From the NCBI GenBank assembly GCA_963922595.1, contig CAWUIM010000001.1:1-64000 (forward strand): a stretch of DNA of 64,000 bases. The letters are read 5' to 3'. The notes below the pieces were generated by a model. The model was not told the origin of the DNA. It saw only the letters and a program-made list of their open reading frames with translations, and made no database searches. The DNA comes from JAJFFW01 sp963922595. GTDB lineage: Bacteria > Pseudomonadota > Alphaproteobacteria > Caulobacterales > Parvularculaceae. Below are positions 9,502 to 18,448 of the stretch, piece after piece (positions within the stretch are counted from its first letter, which is position 1; each line of letters starts with the position of its first letter). Made by a program: the position numbers and the translations under genes.

Positions 9502-9753
9502 ATGATGACGAAAATTTTTTTAACTTCTCTTTTCGCCCTGACCGCTGCAACGGCGTCCGCTCAAGAGTCAGACTTTTCGGCGATTGACTCTGATGCTTCG
9601 GGAAGCCTCTCGCTCGCTGAAGTTCAGGCCATTGCGCCGAATGTAACCGCTGAGGAATTTGCAACGTACGATGCAGACGGCTCCGGCGATCTGTCCGAAG
9701 ACGAATTCACAGCGTGGACAACCCCATCCACTGATGAGCCGACTCCCCAATAG
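9502..9753 (+). CDS. Small secreted EF-hand protein
   Basis: An 83-residue protein with a signal peptide at 1-20 (cleavage after TASA) and two EF-hand loops, DSDASGSLSLAE and DADGSGDLSEDE, each with acidic residues at the calcium-ligand positions 1, 3, 5 and 12. It probably binds calcium in the periplasm; its role is unknown. The ATG was chosen because AGGAG lies seven bases upstream; a longer frame upstream has no signal peptide. A strong terminator follows. Confidence 0.88.
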   Translation: MMTKIFLTSLFALTAATASAQESDFSAIDSDASGSLSLAEVQAIAPNVTAEEFATYDADGSGDLSEDEFTAWTTPSTDEPTPQ

Positions 9754-9826
9754 CCCCTTCCCTCTGCCCCCTTCAAGGAGCGTAAATCCTTGAAGCCATT
9801 GGGACGACAGGCTCATCAAATGGAGA

Positions 9827-9860
9827 AGGGCCGCCAGCACTGGCGGCCCTTCAATTTTCT
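9827..9860 (+). terminator. Rho-independent terminator
   Basis: A perfect 10-bp stem AGGGCCGCCA/TGGCGGCCCT with loop GCAC is followed by TCAATTTTCTT. It ends the EF-hand transcript. Confidence 0.85.
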
Positions 9861-10076
9861 TCTAAGAAGAAATTTCAAGCGTGATATTCAAAGCCGAAGG
9901 TCGGCGAGGCGAAAGCCTGGCGATTAGCGATGCGTCGAAGGCTGCTCCGATGCGCCCACTATTTCGCAAAAACCTTCCCGCTTTGTGAAATCACTAGACA
10001 TCAGATCACCTCCTCTCGTTTCGTTGAACATGACAAGATATTGAAGAAGGTCGGCAGCGCTTGCAAGGGCGTTTCG
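9861..10076. other. Intergenic tail with no gene seen
   Basis: Together with the terminator region this makes a gene-free stretch of about 320 bases between convergent genes. Short frames are present but none has a ribosome site, plausible start or family resemblance. Confidence 0.6.
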
Positions 10077-10790
10077 TTATTGCGGCGGGGCGACTTCATC
10101 GACCCAGGCGGGCACAATATCGCCCGCCTTGCCATATCGCCCCTCGGTAAAAAGAGCGGCATTTTCTGATTTCTCCAGATTGAGTTCAATCGCCGGAATA
10201 CTCAGCGCGCGCGCTTCCGCAACGAGACCCGCTGCGGGATAAACAGCGCCTGACGTTCCGATGGAAACAAACAGGTCCGCGCGTCTCATCGCGTCAGCGA
10301 TTTCATCCATAAACATCGGCATTTCACCAAACCATACGACGTGAGGGCGCATCCGGCCGCGGACGCCGCACGATCCGCATAAAGTTTCAACGCCAATATC
10401 GTCGGCGCACAATGAGACGGCGCCGCAACCGCCGCACCGGATTTTGGCCAACTCGCCGTGCATATGCACCAGCGACTTTGATCCCGCGCGTTCGTGAAGA
10501 TCATCAACATTTTGGGTTACTAACGTGACACTTCCGTTCGCCACAGCCAAGCGTTGTTCCAGGGCGGCGAGCGCATAATGCGCGGGGTTTGGCGTTACAG
10601 TTTTTAACCCGGCGCGACGTTGGTTGTAGAACGAATGAACGAGGTCTGGATTCGCCGCGAAACCCTCGGGCGTCGCCACATCGCGATAATCATATTTCGC
10701 CCACACGCCGCCGGCGTCGCGGAACGTGGCGACGCCTGACTCGGCTGAGATTCCAGCGCCGGTTAAAATAACAATATGATCGTACTTCAT
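10077..10790 (-). CDS. cobB: SIR2-family NAD-dependent protein deacylase
   Basis: A 237-residue sirtuin that removes acyl groups from lysines using NAD. Visible are the Rossmann motif TGAGISAESGVATFRD, TQNVDDLHERAG, the catalytic His in HMHGEL, and a zinc ribbon with four cysteines (CGGCG and CGSCG). FYNQRR carries the Tyr and Arg that in class III sirtuins bind succinyl and malonyl groups, so desuccinylase activity is likely. The start was set at MKYDHIV, which places the Rossmann strand at the N-terminus; an open frame upstream overlaps the divergent phosphatase gene and is not supported. Confidence 0.92.
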   Translation of the reverse strand: MKYDHIVILTGAGISAESGVATFRDAGGVWAKYDYRDVATPEGFAANPDLVHSFYNQRRAGLKTVTPNPAHYALAALEQRLAVANGSVTLVTQNVDDLHERAGSKSLVHMHGELAKIRCGGCGAVSLCADDIGVETLCGSCGVRGRMRPHVVWFGEMPMFMDEIADAMRRADLFVSIGTSGAVYPAAGLVAEARALSIPAIELNLEKSENAALFTEGRYGKAGDIVPAWVDEVAPPQ

Positions 10791-10862
10791 CTTTTGAGTA
10801 TGCGCGAAGTCGGCCTCATGCGCCAATTGACGTAACGCTCTCGCCTGCGTATGGCGGCTCTT

Positions 10863-11327
10863 ATGAAGAAAATCCTCGTTGTCTGCCTCGGTAACATTTG
10901 CCGTTCGCCCGCCGCCCAAGGCGTCTTGCAACAAAAGGCCGAAGAGCGGAATCTGAAAATGTTTGTCGATTCAGCGGGAACCGGCGCCTGGCACGCTGGA
11001 AACGCACCTGACGCGCGCATGACAAAAGCGGCGTCGCGCCGCGGATACGACCTTTCACGGCAAAAGGCGCGGCAGGTCGAACTCGCGGATTTTTATGAAT
11101 TCGACCTCGTGCTTGCAATGGACCTAAGCAATCAACAAGATTTGCTCGCATTAGCGCCGCCCAATCGCGAATGTGACATACGCTTGTTCCTCGACTTTGC
11201 AGAAGGCGATGTTCGCGAAATGCCAGACCCTTATTATGGCGGCGCTGATGGTTTCGACCATGTCCTCGATCTTGTTGAAAAAGGCGCTGAAGGGCTGCTC
11301 GACTACATTGAGGACGATAGCGAGTAG
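10863..11327 (+). CDS. Low-molecular-weight protein-tyrosine phosphatase
   Basis: A 154-residue phosphatase with the P-loop CLGNICRS at 8-15 (Cys8 nucleophile, Arg14) and the general-acid loop DPYYGG near the C-terminus. It belongs to the family that dephosphorylates protein tyrosine or arsenate. Start set at MKKILVV, the normal family N-terminus; an in-frame ATG four codons upstream is possible and neither has a strong RBS. Divergent from the sirtuin gene; its 3' end overlaps convergent thpR by 25 bp. Confidence 0.92.
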   Translation: MKKILVVCLGNICRSPAAQGVLQQKAEERNLKMFVDSAGTGAWHAGNAPDARMTKAASRRGYDLSRQKARQVELADFYEFDLVLAMDLSNQQDLLALAPPNRECDIRLFLDFAEGDVREMPDPYYGGADGFDHVLDLVEKGAEGLLDYIEDDSE

Positions 11328-11845
11328 GATTCGAGCAACTCGTAGTGCGAAACGTCGCCGCCCAGGTGAGAGGCGTAAAGATGAAAAGCCTTTGCCGGAA
11401 ACGGCCCGCATGAGAACATGCTGTGGCTTGAGCAATAGGCCATCGTCGCCTCCAGCGGCACACCCTTCAAATAAGCAAGAGTGACATGCGGCTTGAATTT
11501 TCGGTTCTCAAGACTGACGCCATACCGGCGCAACGCTGTTTCAACTTTGCTCTGCAAATGCGTCAGGCCGGCGCAGGGCTCGACGCCCGTCCAGACCGAC
11601 CGCGGTTTCCGCTCACCGAAATATCCAACGCCGGATAGGGTCAGTTGAAACGCCGGCGCCGCGATCCCCGAAAGGGCGTCAGCGACATCGTCAAGACCGT
11701 GACGGTCCACATCACCGATAAACTGTAACGTCAGATGAAAATTTTCCGGCGGCCGCCAACGCGCGCCGTCAAGTCCATATTGCAATTGAGAAAGCGCGTC
11801 GCCGACCACCTCGGGAATGGCGAGCGCAACAAAGAGCCGGTGCAT
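11303..11845 (-). CDS. thpR: RNA 2',3'-cyclic phosphodiesterase (LigT/ThpR)
   Basis: A 180-residue 2H phosphoesterase with the two catalytic HxTx motifs, HLTL at about 37-40 and HVTL at about 120-123, at the family spacing. These enzymes open 2',3'-cyclic phosphates on RNA ends. AGGAAAG lies directly before the ATG. It overlaps the phosphatase gene tail to tail by 25 bp and precedes nothing in its own direction. Confidence 0.93.
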   Translation of the reverse strand: MHRLFVALAIPEVVGDALSQLQYGLDGARWRPPENFHLTLQFIGDVDRHGLDDVADALSGIAAPAFQLTLSGVGYFGERKPRSVWTGVEPCAGLTHLQSKVETALRRYGVSLENRKFKPHVTLAYLKGVPLEATMAYCSSHSMFSCGPFPAKAFHLYASHLGGDVSHYELLESYSLSSSM

Positions 11846-11854
11846 CTTTCCTAA

Positions 11855-12331
11855 CTATTCTGCTGGTTGCGCAACCGTCTTCGCCCATTTCATCGTCCGT
11901 GGACAGATGGGCCCGAGACATCCCTTCGCTTTAAGGCCGCCGTCATCCTCAACATCAACTTTGAACCCGTACCAGATCATCTTTCCCTTCGAGAGCGATT
12001 CGTCCACCGCATTGATGCGGCCGCCGCGGTACCGTCCCTCCCCCTTGTTCTTGAGGCCTGTGATCATCGTGAAACCGACGACAGACGTGCCGTCAGGCAT
12101 GGCGTCTTGCGCATCAGGAGCGGGGTTCACAACGCGTTGAACCGTGCCGCATGTGAGCACCTCATTGTCCGAACAGGGGTGAAAAAGAATATCCAGCGAC
12201 GACGCGCCGGTGGCTTCCACATCGGAAGCGCCGGTATTATAGACGCCTGACAAATTCGCAGCATGGGCGTTCGTGATAGCCGCAACACATAAACAAGAGA
12301 GCGTAAAGGTGACAATTGATCGGCGCGCCAT
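11855..12331 (-). CDS. DUF2147-like secreted protein
   Basis: A 158-residue protein with a signal peptide at about 1-24 (cleaved after AHA). The mature part carries the DUF2147 pattern: a GVYNTG start, a gly-rich GEGRYRGGRINAVD segment, and KGCLGPICPRTMKW near the end, with conserved cysteines. DUF2147 proteins are periplasmic and of unknown function. Nine bases separate it from thpR downstream, so the two are probably co-transcribed. No clear RBS. Confidence 0.75.
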   Translation of the reverse strand: MARRSIVTFTLSCLCVAAITNAHAANLSGVYNTGASDVEATGASSLDILFHPCSDNEVLTCGTVQRVVNPAPDAQDAMPDGTSVVGFTMITGLKNKGEGRYRGGRINAVDESLSKGKMIWYGFKVDVEDDGGLKAKGCLGPICPRTMKWAKTVAQPAE

Positions 12332-12416
12332 GCGAAGAATTCTCGTGATGGGTTACGTCAAGTCGGATAGCCTATCGGCGTTGCGCAATCCAGCCCGCAC
12401 TTAATTGGAGTTCCGG

Positions 12417-13307
12417 ATGCTGCAAAAGATGCTGCTTTGTTTAGGGTACGGATATACCGCCAAACATTTAACCACGATACTGGCGGCGAAGGGCTGGCGT
12501 ATTACCGGCACGACCCGTTCGCAGGAGAAGGCGCGACAGCTCCGAGAAACAGGTGTGGCGCCGCTTTTGTGGGAAGCCGGCGCAGACCTCCACCTGGAGG
12601 AACCATGTTCGGCGATTCTGATTTCTACGCCGCCCGGCGAAAACGGTTGCCCCTCTCTTCGGGCAATCTCACCGTGGCTGCGCTCATTAGAGTCACCGCC
12701 GACATGGATCGGATACCTGTCGACAAATGGCGTCTATGGCGATCACGACGGGGACTGGGTCAATGAAGACAGCCCGAGGCTGGCGACGTCCATACGCGGC
12801 GGGCGGCGCATCAAGGCTGAAGATGACTGGCTTTCGCTGAGCCGGGACCTGGAAATTCCGATAAAGATATTCAGATTGCCGGGTATCTATGGCCCGGGCC
12901 GGTCTGCCCTCGACACGGTGCGGGCCGGAAACGCAAAGCGTATCTATAAAGAAGGCCAAGTCTTTAATCGCGCCCATGTCGACGATATCGCGACCGTTAT
13001 TCGCGCGAGTATCGATCGGCCGTCCGAGGGTCAAATCTTCAATATCGCAGATAACGATCCGGCGCCGCCGCAGGATGTAATCGCTTATGCTTGCGACCTG
13101 CTGGGTGCGCCCGTCCCGCCATTGATCCCGATTGAAGAAGCAAATATCAGCGAGATGGCGACGAGCTTTTATCGAGATAATAAACGCGTTTCCAATAAAC
13201 GGATGAAAGACCTTCTCGGCGCCGACTTAAAATATCCTTCGTATAAGGAAGGCCTGAAGGCGATATTTTCATCAGAAAAAGAAGTCGGCGCCAAGCACGG
13301 TTACTAA
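12417..13307 (+). CDS. SDR-family NAD(P)-dependent epimerase/dehydratase (YeeZ-like)
   Basis: A 296-residue extended SDR protein. The N-terminus LLCLGYGYTAKHL is the dinucleotide-binding Rossmann turn, STNGVYGDHDGDWV contains the substrate-side Ser/Thr-Tyr region, and FNIADNDPAP is the usual C-terminal strand. The catalytic Lys of YxxxK is not in its usual form, as in YeeZ-type relatives that act on unknown substrates. ATG chosen with GGAG six bases upstream; a TTG four codons earlier is unlikely. The stop codon interlocks with that of the convergent BLUF gene. Confidence 0.85.
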   Translation: MLQKMLLCLGYGYTAKHLTTILAAKGWRITGTTRSQEKARQLRETGVAPLLWEAGADLHLEEPCSAILISTPPGENGCPSLRAISPWLRSLESPPTWIGYLSTNGVYGDHDGDWVNEDSPRLATSIRGGRRIKAEDDWLSLSRDLEIPIKIFRLPGIYGPGRSALDTVRAGNAKRIYKEGQVFNRAHVDDIATVIRASIDRPSEGQIFNIADNDPAPPQDVIAYACDLLGAPVPPLIPIEEANISEMATSFYRDNKRVSNKRMKDLLGADLKYPSYKEGLKAIFSSEKEVGAKHGY

Positions 13308-13753
13308 AGCACCGCATGCGGATAAGCGGATTGAAAAAAGTTTTTCAGCAGGATCGGCACCTCAGGTCGCTGATGCTCCACTGTAATCGCGTTCAGTTTC
13401 TCTTTCGAAAAATCAAACAGCCCTTCAAGCGACCCCTCTGCACGGCGATATCCCATGGACCATTCGCCGAAGGCGCGCTTCTTAATTGAACCACGAAACA
13501 GCTCAATGATCCCCGTGTGCCGCTGGTCGGTGTGGATGCGCCTCAATGTTGCATCAAGCGCCTCGTGCGGCCCCTCGAGCACCTGCATGAAATTGCCTTC
13601 CGCATAGACAAGCATCCCCGTTATCCCGTTCCGCCGATTATGCGCGCGCGCTTTCGTCAACAGGGAATGCAATGCGACGGCCGTCATCGGCGCCGTCTCG
13701 GCGCTGGCGTAAACAATCGTCTCTAGCGTTTCGGTGGAGCTGCCCTCATCCAT
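13304..13753 (-). CDS. BLUF-domain blue-light sensor protein
   Basis: A 149-residue protein made almost entirely of one BLUF domain, which senses blue light with FAD. Key residues are the flavin-facing Tyr15 in ETIVYAS, Asn39 in ARAHNRRNGITGML and Gln57 in FMQVLEG, followed by the GSIKKRAFGEWSMGY strand. About 45 further residues form a C-terminal cap with no known output domain, so it belongs to the short BLUF group that signals through a partner. An upstream ATG at 13825 would add 24 basic residues; neither start has a strong RBS. Confidence 0.88.
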   Translation of the reverse strand: MDEGSSTETLETIVYASAETAPMTAVALHSLLTKARAHNRRNGITGMLVYAEGNFMQVLEGPHEALDATLRRIHTDQRHTGIIELFRGSIKKRAFGEWSMGYRRAEGSLEGLFDFSKEKLNAITVEHQRPEVPILLKNFFQSAYPHAVL

Positions 13754-13921
13754 AAAACCGGCATATCCGATAAAAATTGCGATTTTCTTGCGCAACCGGC
13801 GGCGCTCCAGCCTTGAGCGAGACATAAAGAAATCTTTATATGCGGCTTGGCGAACCGGCGCGGCGTTGATATAAGCCGCTGCGAAACCTTCAAATCCACG
13901 AAAAACCCGAGGAAAGCCGCC

Positions 13922-15319
13922 ATGGCCGACAAAGACTATATCGTAAAAGACATCGACCTCGCCGAATGGGGGCGCACCGAAATTGAGATCGCCGAAACGG
14001 AAATGCCCGGCCTGATGGCGACGCGCGAGGAATATGGCTCCGCGCAACCGCTGAAGGGCGCGCGCATCGCCGGTTCGCTGCATATGACGATCCAGACCGC
14101 CGTTCTGATCCAGACGCTCGAGGCGCTTGGCGCCGACGTGCGCTGGGCGTCCTGCAACATCTATTCGACGCAGGACCACGCCGCGGCGGCGATCGCGGCG
14201 GCCGGCACTCCTGTCTTCGCCGTTAAAGGGGAAACGCTCGAGGAGTACTGGGATTACGCCGACAAAATCTTTGAGTGGCCCAACGGCGAGACCGCTAACA
14301 TGATCCTTGACGATGGCGGCGATGCGACGCTGCTGGTGCTCCTTGGCGCAGAAGCCGAAACCAACCCGTCGGTTCTCGACAATCCGGGCAACGAGGAAGA
14401 AGAAGCCCTGTTCGCCACCATTAAGCGGCGTCTGGAGAAAAATCCCGGCTGGTATTCGAAGGTAAAAGCCAACATTCAAGGCGTCACCGAAGAGACGACC
14501 ACCGGCGTTCTGCGACTCTATCAGCGTGAGAAGGCCGGCGATCTGCCGTTCCCGGCCATTAACGTGAACGACTCGGTCACCAAGTCGAAATTCGACAATA
14601 AGTATGGCTGCAAGGAATCGCTGGTGGACGGCATTCGCCGCGGCACCGACGTGATGATGGCCGGCAAGACCGCCGTCGTCTGCGGCTACGGCGACGTGGG
14701 CAAAGGATCGGCCGCGTCTCTCGCCGGCGCAGGCGCGCGCGTCATGGTGACGGAAGTCGACCCGATCTGCGCACTGCAAGCAGCCATGGACGGTTTTGAA
14801 GTCGTGACCATGGAAGAAGCCGCGCCGCGCGCCGACATCGTAATCACCGCCACCGGCAACAAAGACGTCCTCACCGTCGACCATATGCGCGCCCTTAAAG
14901 ACATGGCGATCGTCGGCAATATCGGTCACTTCGATAATGAAATTCAGGTCGAGGGCCTGAAGAATTTCAAATGGAAAAATGTCAAGGATCAGGTCGATAT
15001 GGTGACCTTCCCGGACGGAAAACGCATGCTGCTGCTCTCTCAGGGTCGGCTTTTGAACCTCGGCAATGCAACGGGCCATCCATCCTTCGTGATGTCCGCC
15101 TCGTTCACGAACCAGACGTTGGCGCAGATCGAACTTTGGACCAAGGGCGACGACTATGAAAACAAGGTCTACGTCCTGCCAAAACATCTGGACGAGAAAG
15201 TCGCCGCTCTTCACCTCGACAAGGTTGGAGCCAACCTTTCGAAATTGTCCGCCGAACAAGCTGACTATATCGGCGTCGGACAGAACGGCCCGTTCAAGAA
15301 TGAGCAATATCGTTACTAG
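13922..15319 (+). CDS. ahcY: Adenosylhomocysteinase
   Basis: A 465-residue S-adenosylhomocysteine hydrolase, splitting SAH to homocysteine and adenosine and keeping methyl transfer running. It shows the N-terminal catalytic segments (LHMTIQTAVLIQTLEALGA, NIYSTQDHAAAAIA), the NAD-binding turn GYGDVGKGSA and the C-terminal KNEQYRY that reaches across subunits. Start chosen at MADKDYIV behind AGGAAAG; longer in-frame starts lack this. A strong terminator follows, so it is likely monocistronic. Confidence 0.97.
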   Translation: MADKDYIVKDIDLAEWGRTEIEIAETEMPGLMATREEYGSAQPLKGARIAGSLHMTIQTAVLIQTLEALGADVRWASCNIYSTQDHAAAAIAAAGTPVFAVKGETLEEYWDYADKIFEWPNGETANMILDDGGDATLLVLLGAEAETNPSVLDNPGNEEEEALFATIKRRLEKNPGWYSKVKANIQGVTEETTTGVLRLYQREKAGDLPFPAINVNDSVTKSKFDNKYGCKESLVDGIRRGTDVMMAGKTAVVCGYGDVGKGSAASLAGAGARVMVTEVDPICALQAAMDGFEVVTMEEAAPRADIVITATGNKDVLTVDHMRALKDMAIVGNIGHFDNEIQVEGLKNFKWKNVKDQVDMVTFPDGKRMLLLSQGRLLNLGNATGHPSFVMSASFTNQTLAQIELWTKGDDYENKVYVLPKHLDEKVAALHLDKVGANLSKLSAEQADYIGVGQNGPFKNEQYRY

Positions 15320-15343
15320 TATTTTTACTATACAAGAATTTTC

Positions 15344-15371
15344 AGGCGGCCCCTTGGGCCGCCTTTTCTTT
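15344..15371 (+). terminator. Rho-independent terminator after ahcY
   Basis: A perfect 9-bp stem AGGCGGCCC/GGGCCGCCT with a 3-base loop is followed by TTTCTTTTG, 24 bases after the ahcY stop. Confidence 0.9.
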
Positions 15372-15580
15372 TGAATATATTGAATAATTTTGAAACTACA
15401 CAGGTCAGTATAAATTTTGCCTTTCGCACAAATTTTTGCCATCCTTCTACAATGAGATGTGGGCGGATAATCCTTCTGTAATAATAAAAAAACTGCGCCC
15501 CTTGTATTGAACGCCGCAAATTTAACGGGCGGCAAGACAGTCCCGCCACTGACATTTGTAGCGGGCGGAGGGAAAGACAG

Positions 15581-16165
15581 ATGACTATCTTTCGTATCAT
15601 TTTTGGGTTGCCGATGGCGGCGCTGATTACGCTTGGCCTCTTTGTGTTTATGGCGAACATGATCAGGAGCGAAGCGCCTGTAGCTACGCCCAAGCCGACG
15701 CCTGAGATTAATATTCTGGCGAAGATCATCGAGACGCCGATTGCGCCCTCCCAACCGCAGAAACCAAACCCATTGCCGAACCCGCCGGACCCCATAACGC
15801 CTGACTATGAAGGGAAGAAAACGAACCCAGGAAACAATGGGTGGGGCGCGAAACCCGGCCCGATTGAAAAAGGGCCACTTGAGTTTGAATCGATTGGGCC
15901 GGTTACGCCGGACATTCGCGTGGCGCCGCAATACCCGAACGCCTGCCAGTCGCGCGGCGCGGAGGGCGTGGTGCTCGTCCAGTTCGATGTGACGCCGGAC
16001 GGCGACGTTATCAACGTCCAAATCCTGGAATCGGCGAACAGCTGTTTTAACAGCACCGTCGTGCGCGCCGTCTCCCGCTGGAAGTACGCGCCCGGCCGGC
16101 GCAATGGCAAACCCGTGGCGCGGCGCGGCGTCATCGAAAAATTCGTCTTCACCCTCGAAGACTGA
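15581..16165 (+). CDS. TonB-family energy transducer
   Basis: A 194-residue protein with one N-terminal membrane helix (about 7-27), a proline-rich periplasmic linker (PNPLPNPPDPITPDY) and a TonB C-terminal domain from about residue 105 (APQYPNACQSRGAEGVVLVQ, then SRWKYAPGRRNGKPV). Such proteins pass proton-motive energy to outer-membrane receptors, and the siderophore receptor upstream could be a client. It lacks neighbouring exbB/exbD. RBS GGAGGG eight bases before the ATG. A conserved Cys pair in the TonB domain (Cys near PNACQS and NSCFNS) is seen in many alphaproteobacterial relatives. Confidence 0.88.
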   Translation: MTIFRIIFGLPMAALITLGLFVFMANMIRSEAPVATPKPTPEINILAKIIETPIAPSQPQKPNPLPNPPDPITPDYEGKKTNPGNNGWGAKPGPIEKGPLEFESIGPVTPDIRVAPQYPNACQSRGAEGVVLVQFDVTPDGDVINVQILESANSCFNSTVVRAVSRWKYAPGRRNGKPVARRGVIEKFVFTLED

Positions 16166-16432
16166 AACACATTCCATCGGACGATGGGACGCCGCGCGCA
16201 CAAGCGTCCAGGGCTCTGCGGCGCCAATTTGCGCGGTCCTCGCGTATGGTCGAACAACATTCATGCGCGCCACTATACGGGCGCGAAAATGGGGGAAGAT
16301 AAGTTTCCCACAAATTGTCCAGTATCTGTCCAAAAACCCCGTAAACACTGGAGGGCAACGCGCGCAAAAAATCAGCGCGCATGGTTAATTTCTGCACTGC
16401 AAGATGTCGTTTAAAGACGTATTTCGGGAAAA

Positions 16433-16509
16433 TGGTACCGCCTGGTGGTCTCGAACCACCGACCTCTAGATCCACAATCTAGCGCTCTAACCAACTGAGC
16501 TAAGGCGGC
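16433..16509 (-). tRNA. tRNA-His (anticodon GTG), no encoded G-1
   Basis: Acceptor GCCGCCT/AGGCGGT pairs with one G-T at the top, the anticodon stem CTAGA/TCTAG holds loop TTGTGGA, the T-arm GGTGG/CCACC is perfect and CCA is encoded. The base before G1 is T, not G, and the discriminator is A73. In most bacteria tRNA-His has G-1 opposite C73; loss of both is the known alphaproteobacterial exception, matched by an altered HisRS. Confidence 0.96.
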
Positions 16510-16616
16510 ACGCTTTTTCCCGGCGGCGCCAACGAGCCCGAAGAAGTCGCCGAGAAGCGCGGAAACTATCTCCGGGCCGGGCTTTTTTCAAGCGCGGATT
16601 GGGAGCAGCCGACCGA

Positions 16617-17516
16617 TTATTCCGCCGGCTTGCGGAACCGCATCGTCATGCGATCGGTCTCACCGATCGCCGCAAATGCGTCGCGGTTTTGATCGCCCAT
16701 GGCGAAACTTGGCGGCAGTCGCCACACGAATTCGCCCGAAGCCGGATTATCAGCGGGATTGGCGTTGACCTCAGATTTTTCTTCCAGAACGAATCCGGCG
16801 GCTTCAACCATCGCGACGACCGCCTCCTCGCTCATATAGCCAAGAGAACCATCGGCGTCCGCGCCCTCAGCGTCCGGATTTGCACGATGCTGCACCACGC
16901 CCAAAACGCCGCCCGGCTTCAGCATCGCATATGTTTCCGCGAGCGCGACCGCGCCATAGTCGCCGCCGGCGCGATTGAAGTTGTGGAGCGCCCGGATCAT
17001 AAGGACGGCGTCGGCCTTCTCCTTCATGTCATCCGGCATCTCGCCGAAATGAAATGCGGTGACATCGCCGGTGGCGCCCCACATCGCAGCTTGATCCGGA
17101 AATCCAGCCGCCCAGCCGCGAATGCGGTTCATCGTCTCTTCGCTTGGGTTCGGCAGCACTTTTTCGAACATTTCGACCGAATAGTTTGCGGCCGCATATT
17201 CACCCGCGTCGTCGAGATAAGGCACAAGGATCCGTGAATACCAGCCGCCTCCCGGCAGCGTCTCAACCACGGTCATGTCGGGCGTAACGCCGAAGAATGC
17301 GAGCGTTTCACCAGGATTGCGCCACTCGTCGCGCGCTTTTTCTTCGTCGCTTCGACCGTCGACAACAGCCGCTAACGCTGTTCCGTCAAATGCGGGCGCC
17401 GCAGCCTCGGCGGCTTCAAGAGCGCTATTGTCGCCGCCAGGCATAGATTTGCATGCCGACAATGCGAGCAGAGATGCGCTGCAGAGAATTGCAACGTTCA
17501 GGGATGTTTTCATCAT
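16617..17516 (-). CDS. Predicted class I methyltransferase with lipoprotein signal (COG4798-like)
   Basis: A 299-residue protein beginning with a lipoprotein signal (LLALSAC, Cys22). The mature region has a SAM-methyltransferase-like fold: MTVVETLPGGGWYSRILVPYL replaces the usual glycine-rich motif I, VLMIRALHNF resembles motif IV, and MLKPGGVLGVVQH is motif post-IV. Secreted members of this group have no established substrate; how they would meet SAM outside the cytoplasm is unclear. RBS AAGGAAA. It follows the M48 lipoprotein gene by 26 bp on the same strand and is probably co-transcribed. Confidence 0.8.
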   Translation of the reverse strand: MMKTSLNVAILCSASLLALSACKSMPGGDNSALEAAEAAAPAFDGTALAAVVDGRSDEEKARDEWRNPGETLAFFGVTPDMTVVETLPGGGWYSRILVPYLDDAGEYAAANYSVEMFEKVLPNPSEETMNRIRGWAAGFPDQAAMWGATGDVTAFHFGEMPDDMKEKADAVLMIRALHNFNRAGGDYGAVALAETYAMLKPGGVLGVVQHRANPDAEGADADGSLGYMSEEAVVAMVEAAGFVLEEKSEVNANPADNPASGEFVWRLPPSFAMGDQNRDAFAAIGETDRMTMRFRKPAE

Positions 17517-17542
17517 TTTATTTTCCTTAGTTCCCGATCACC

Positions 17543-18310
17543 TTATGAGCCGGCGCTCATCGCCTGGATTTCGGCTTTCAGATTTTGAATGCGCGTCGGA
17601 CCGCTCGGGTGAGTCGACAAAAATTCAGGCGGCGCGCCATTGTTTTGCGCCGCCATTTTTTCCCAGAACCGAACCGCTTCATACGGATTATAACCGGCGG
17701 CCGCCATATAACGCAGACCTTTTTTGTCCGCCTCTGTCTCATGCGAGCGCGAGAACGGTAACGCATTGCCGACGCTTGCGCCAAGACCATAGATCTGCAT
17801 CCACGCCTGAGGGTTCGCCGTTTGTCCGGCGGCGACCGAAACCGCGCCGCCAAGAACCGCGAGTTGATTGGAACGGCCCGCGCGCTTCATCGAGTGTTCA
17901 AGCTCCACATGCGCCACTTCGTGCCCCATGACAGCGGCGATTTGATCATCGTTTTCCATCAAATCCAGAATGCCCGTGTAGAAACCAATTTTCCCACCGG
18001 GTAACGCAAACGCGTTTAGCTGATCAGAGTCGAAAACCTGCACTTCCCACTCCGCAGGGTTGCCGCCGGCAGCGCGAATAATTTTCGGCGCCACGCGCGC
18101 CATACGCGACGTGTATTTCGGATCGGTGGAAATCTTTTCCTGCTTCTTAATCCCCGACCAGGCCGACAAGGCGCCGGCCCGCAATTGATCGGGCGGCGGC
18201 GCGAACGCCTGATCCAGAGAAGCGCAAGCGGTCATAGCAAGCGCAGCGGCCCCAGCGAGCAGCCCTCTTACAATAGTGCGATTTTTCAGGTTTTGGTGTT
18301 CCCTCATCAT
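17543..18310 (-). CDS. M48-family metalloprotease lipoprotein
   Basis: A 255-residue protein with lipobox AMTAC (Cys29) and a zinc protease domain. HEVAH at 130-134 gives the two His ligands and catalytic Glu; SHETEADKKG supplies the third ligand Glu. The group includes BepA and LoiP, periplasmic proteases that clear misassembled outer-membrane proteins. RBS AAGGGATAA. A degenerate paralogue lies directly upstream on the same strand and the methyltransferase-like lipoprotein follows by 26 bp. Confidence 0.93.
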   Translation of the reverse strand: MMREHQNLKNRTIVRGLLAGAAALAMTACASLDQAFAPPPDQLRAGALSAWSGIKKQEKISTDPKYTSRMARVAPKIIRAAGGNPAEWEVQVFDSDQLNAFALPGGKIGFYTGILDLMENDDQIAAVMGHEVAHVELEHSMKRAGRSNQLAVLGGAVSVAAGQTANPQAWMQIYGLGASVGNALPFSRSHETEADKKGLRYMAAAGYNPYEAVRFWEKMAAQNNGAPPEFLSTHPSGPTRIQNLKAEIQAMSAGS

Positions 18311-18448
18311 TTATCCCTTTTTTCATGCGCTGAACGCCGCCCCAGACAGGCATTAACTATACGAAAATTGCCCCCATGGGAAACCCGTTCATGGGTTGTA
18401 ATGCGCGCGACTATCCAAAAATCAATGTGTGCGCCGCTCGCCTTGGGC

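Noticed and set aside
13304..16348. A minus-strand open frame of over 1000 codons runs antisense through ahcY and the TonB-like gene
   Set aside because: Only its 3' end encodes a recognisable protein (BLUF). The rest mirrors ahcY codons, a common effect of GC-biased third positions, and ahcY is certain.
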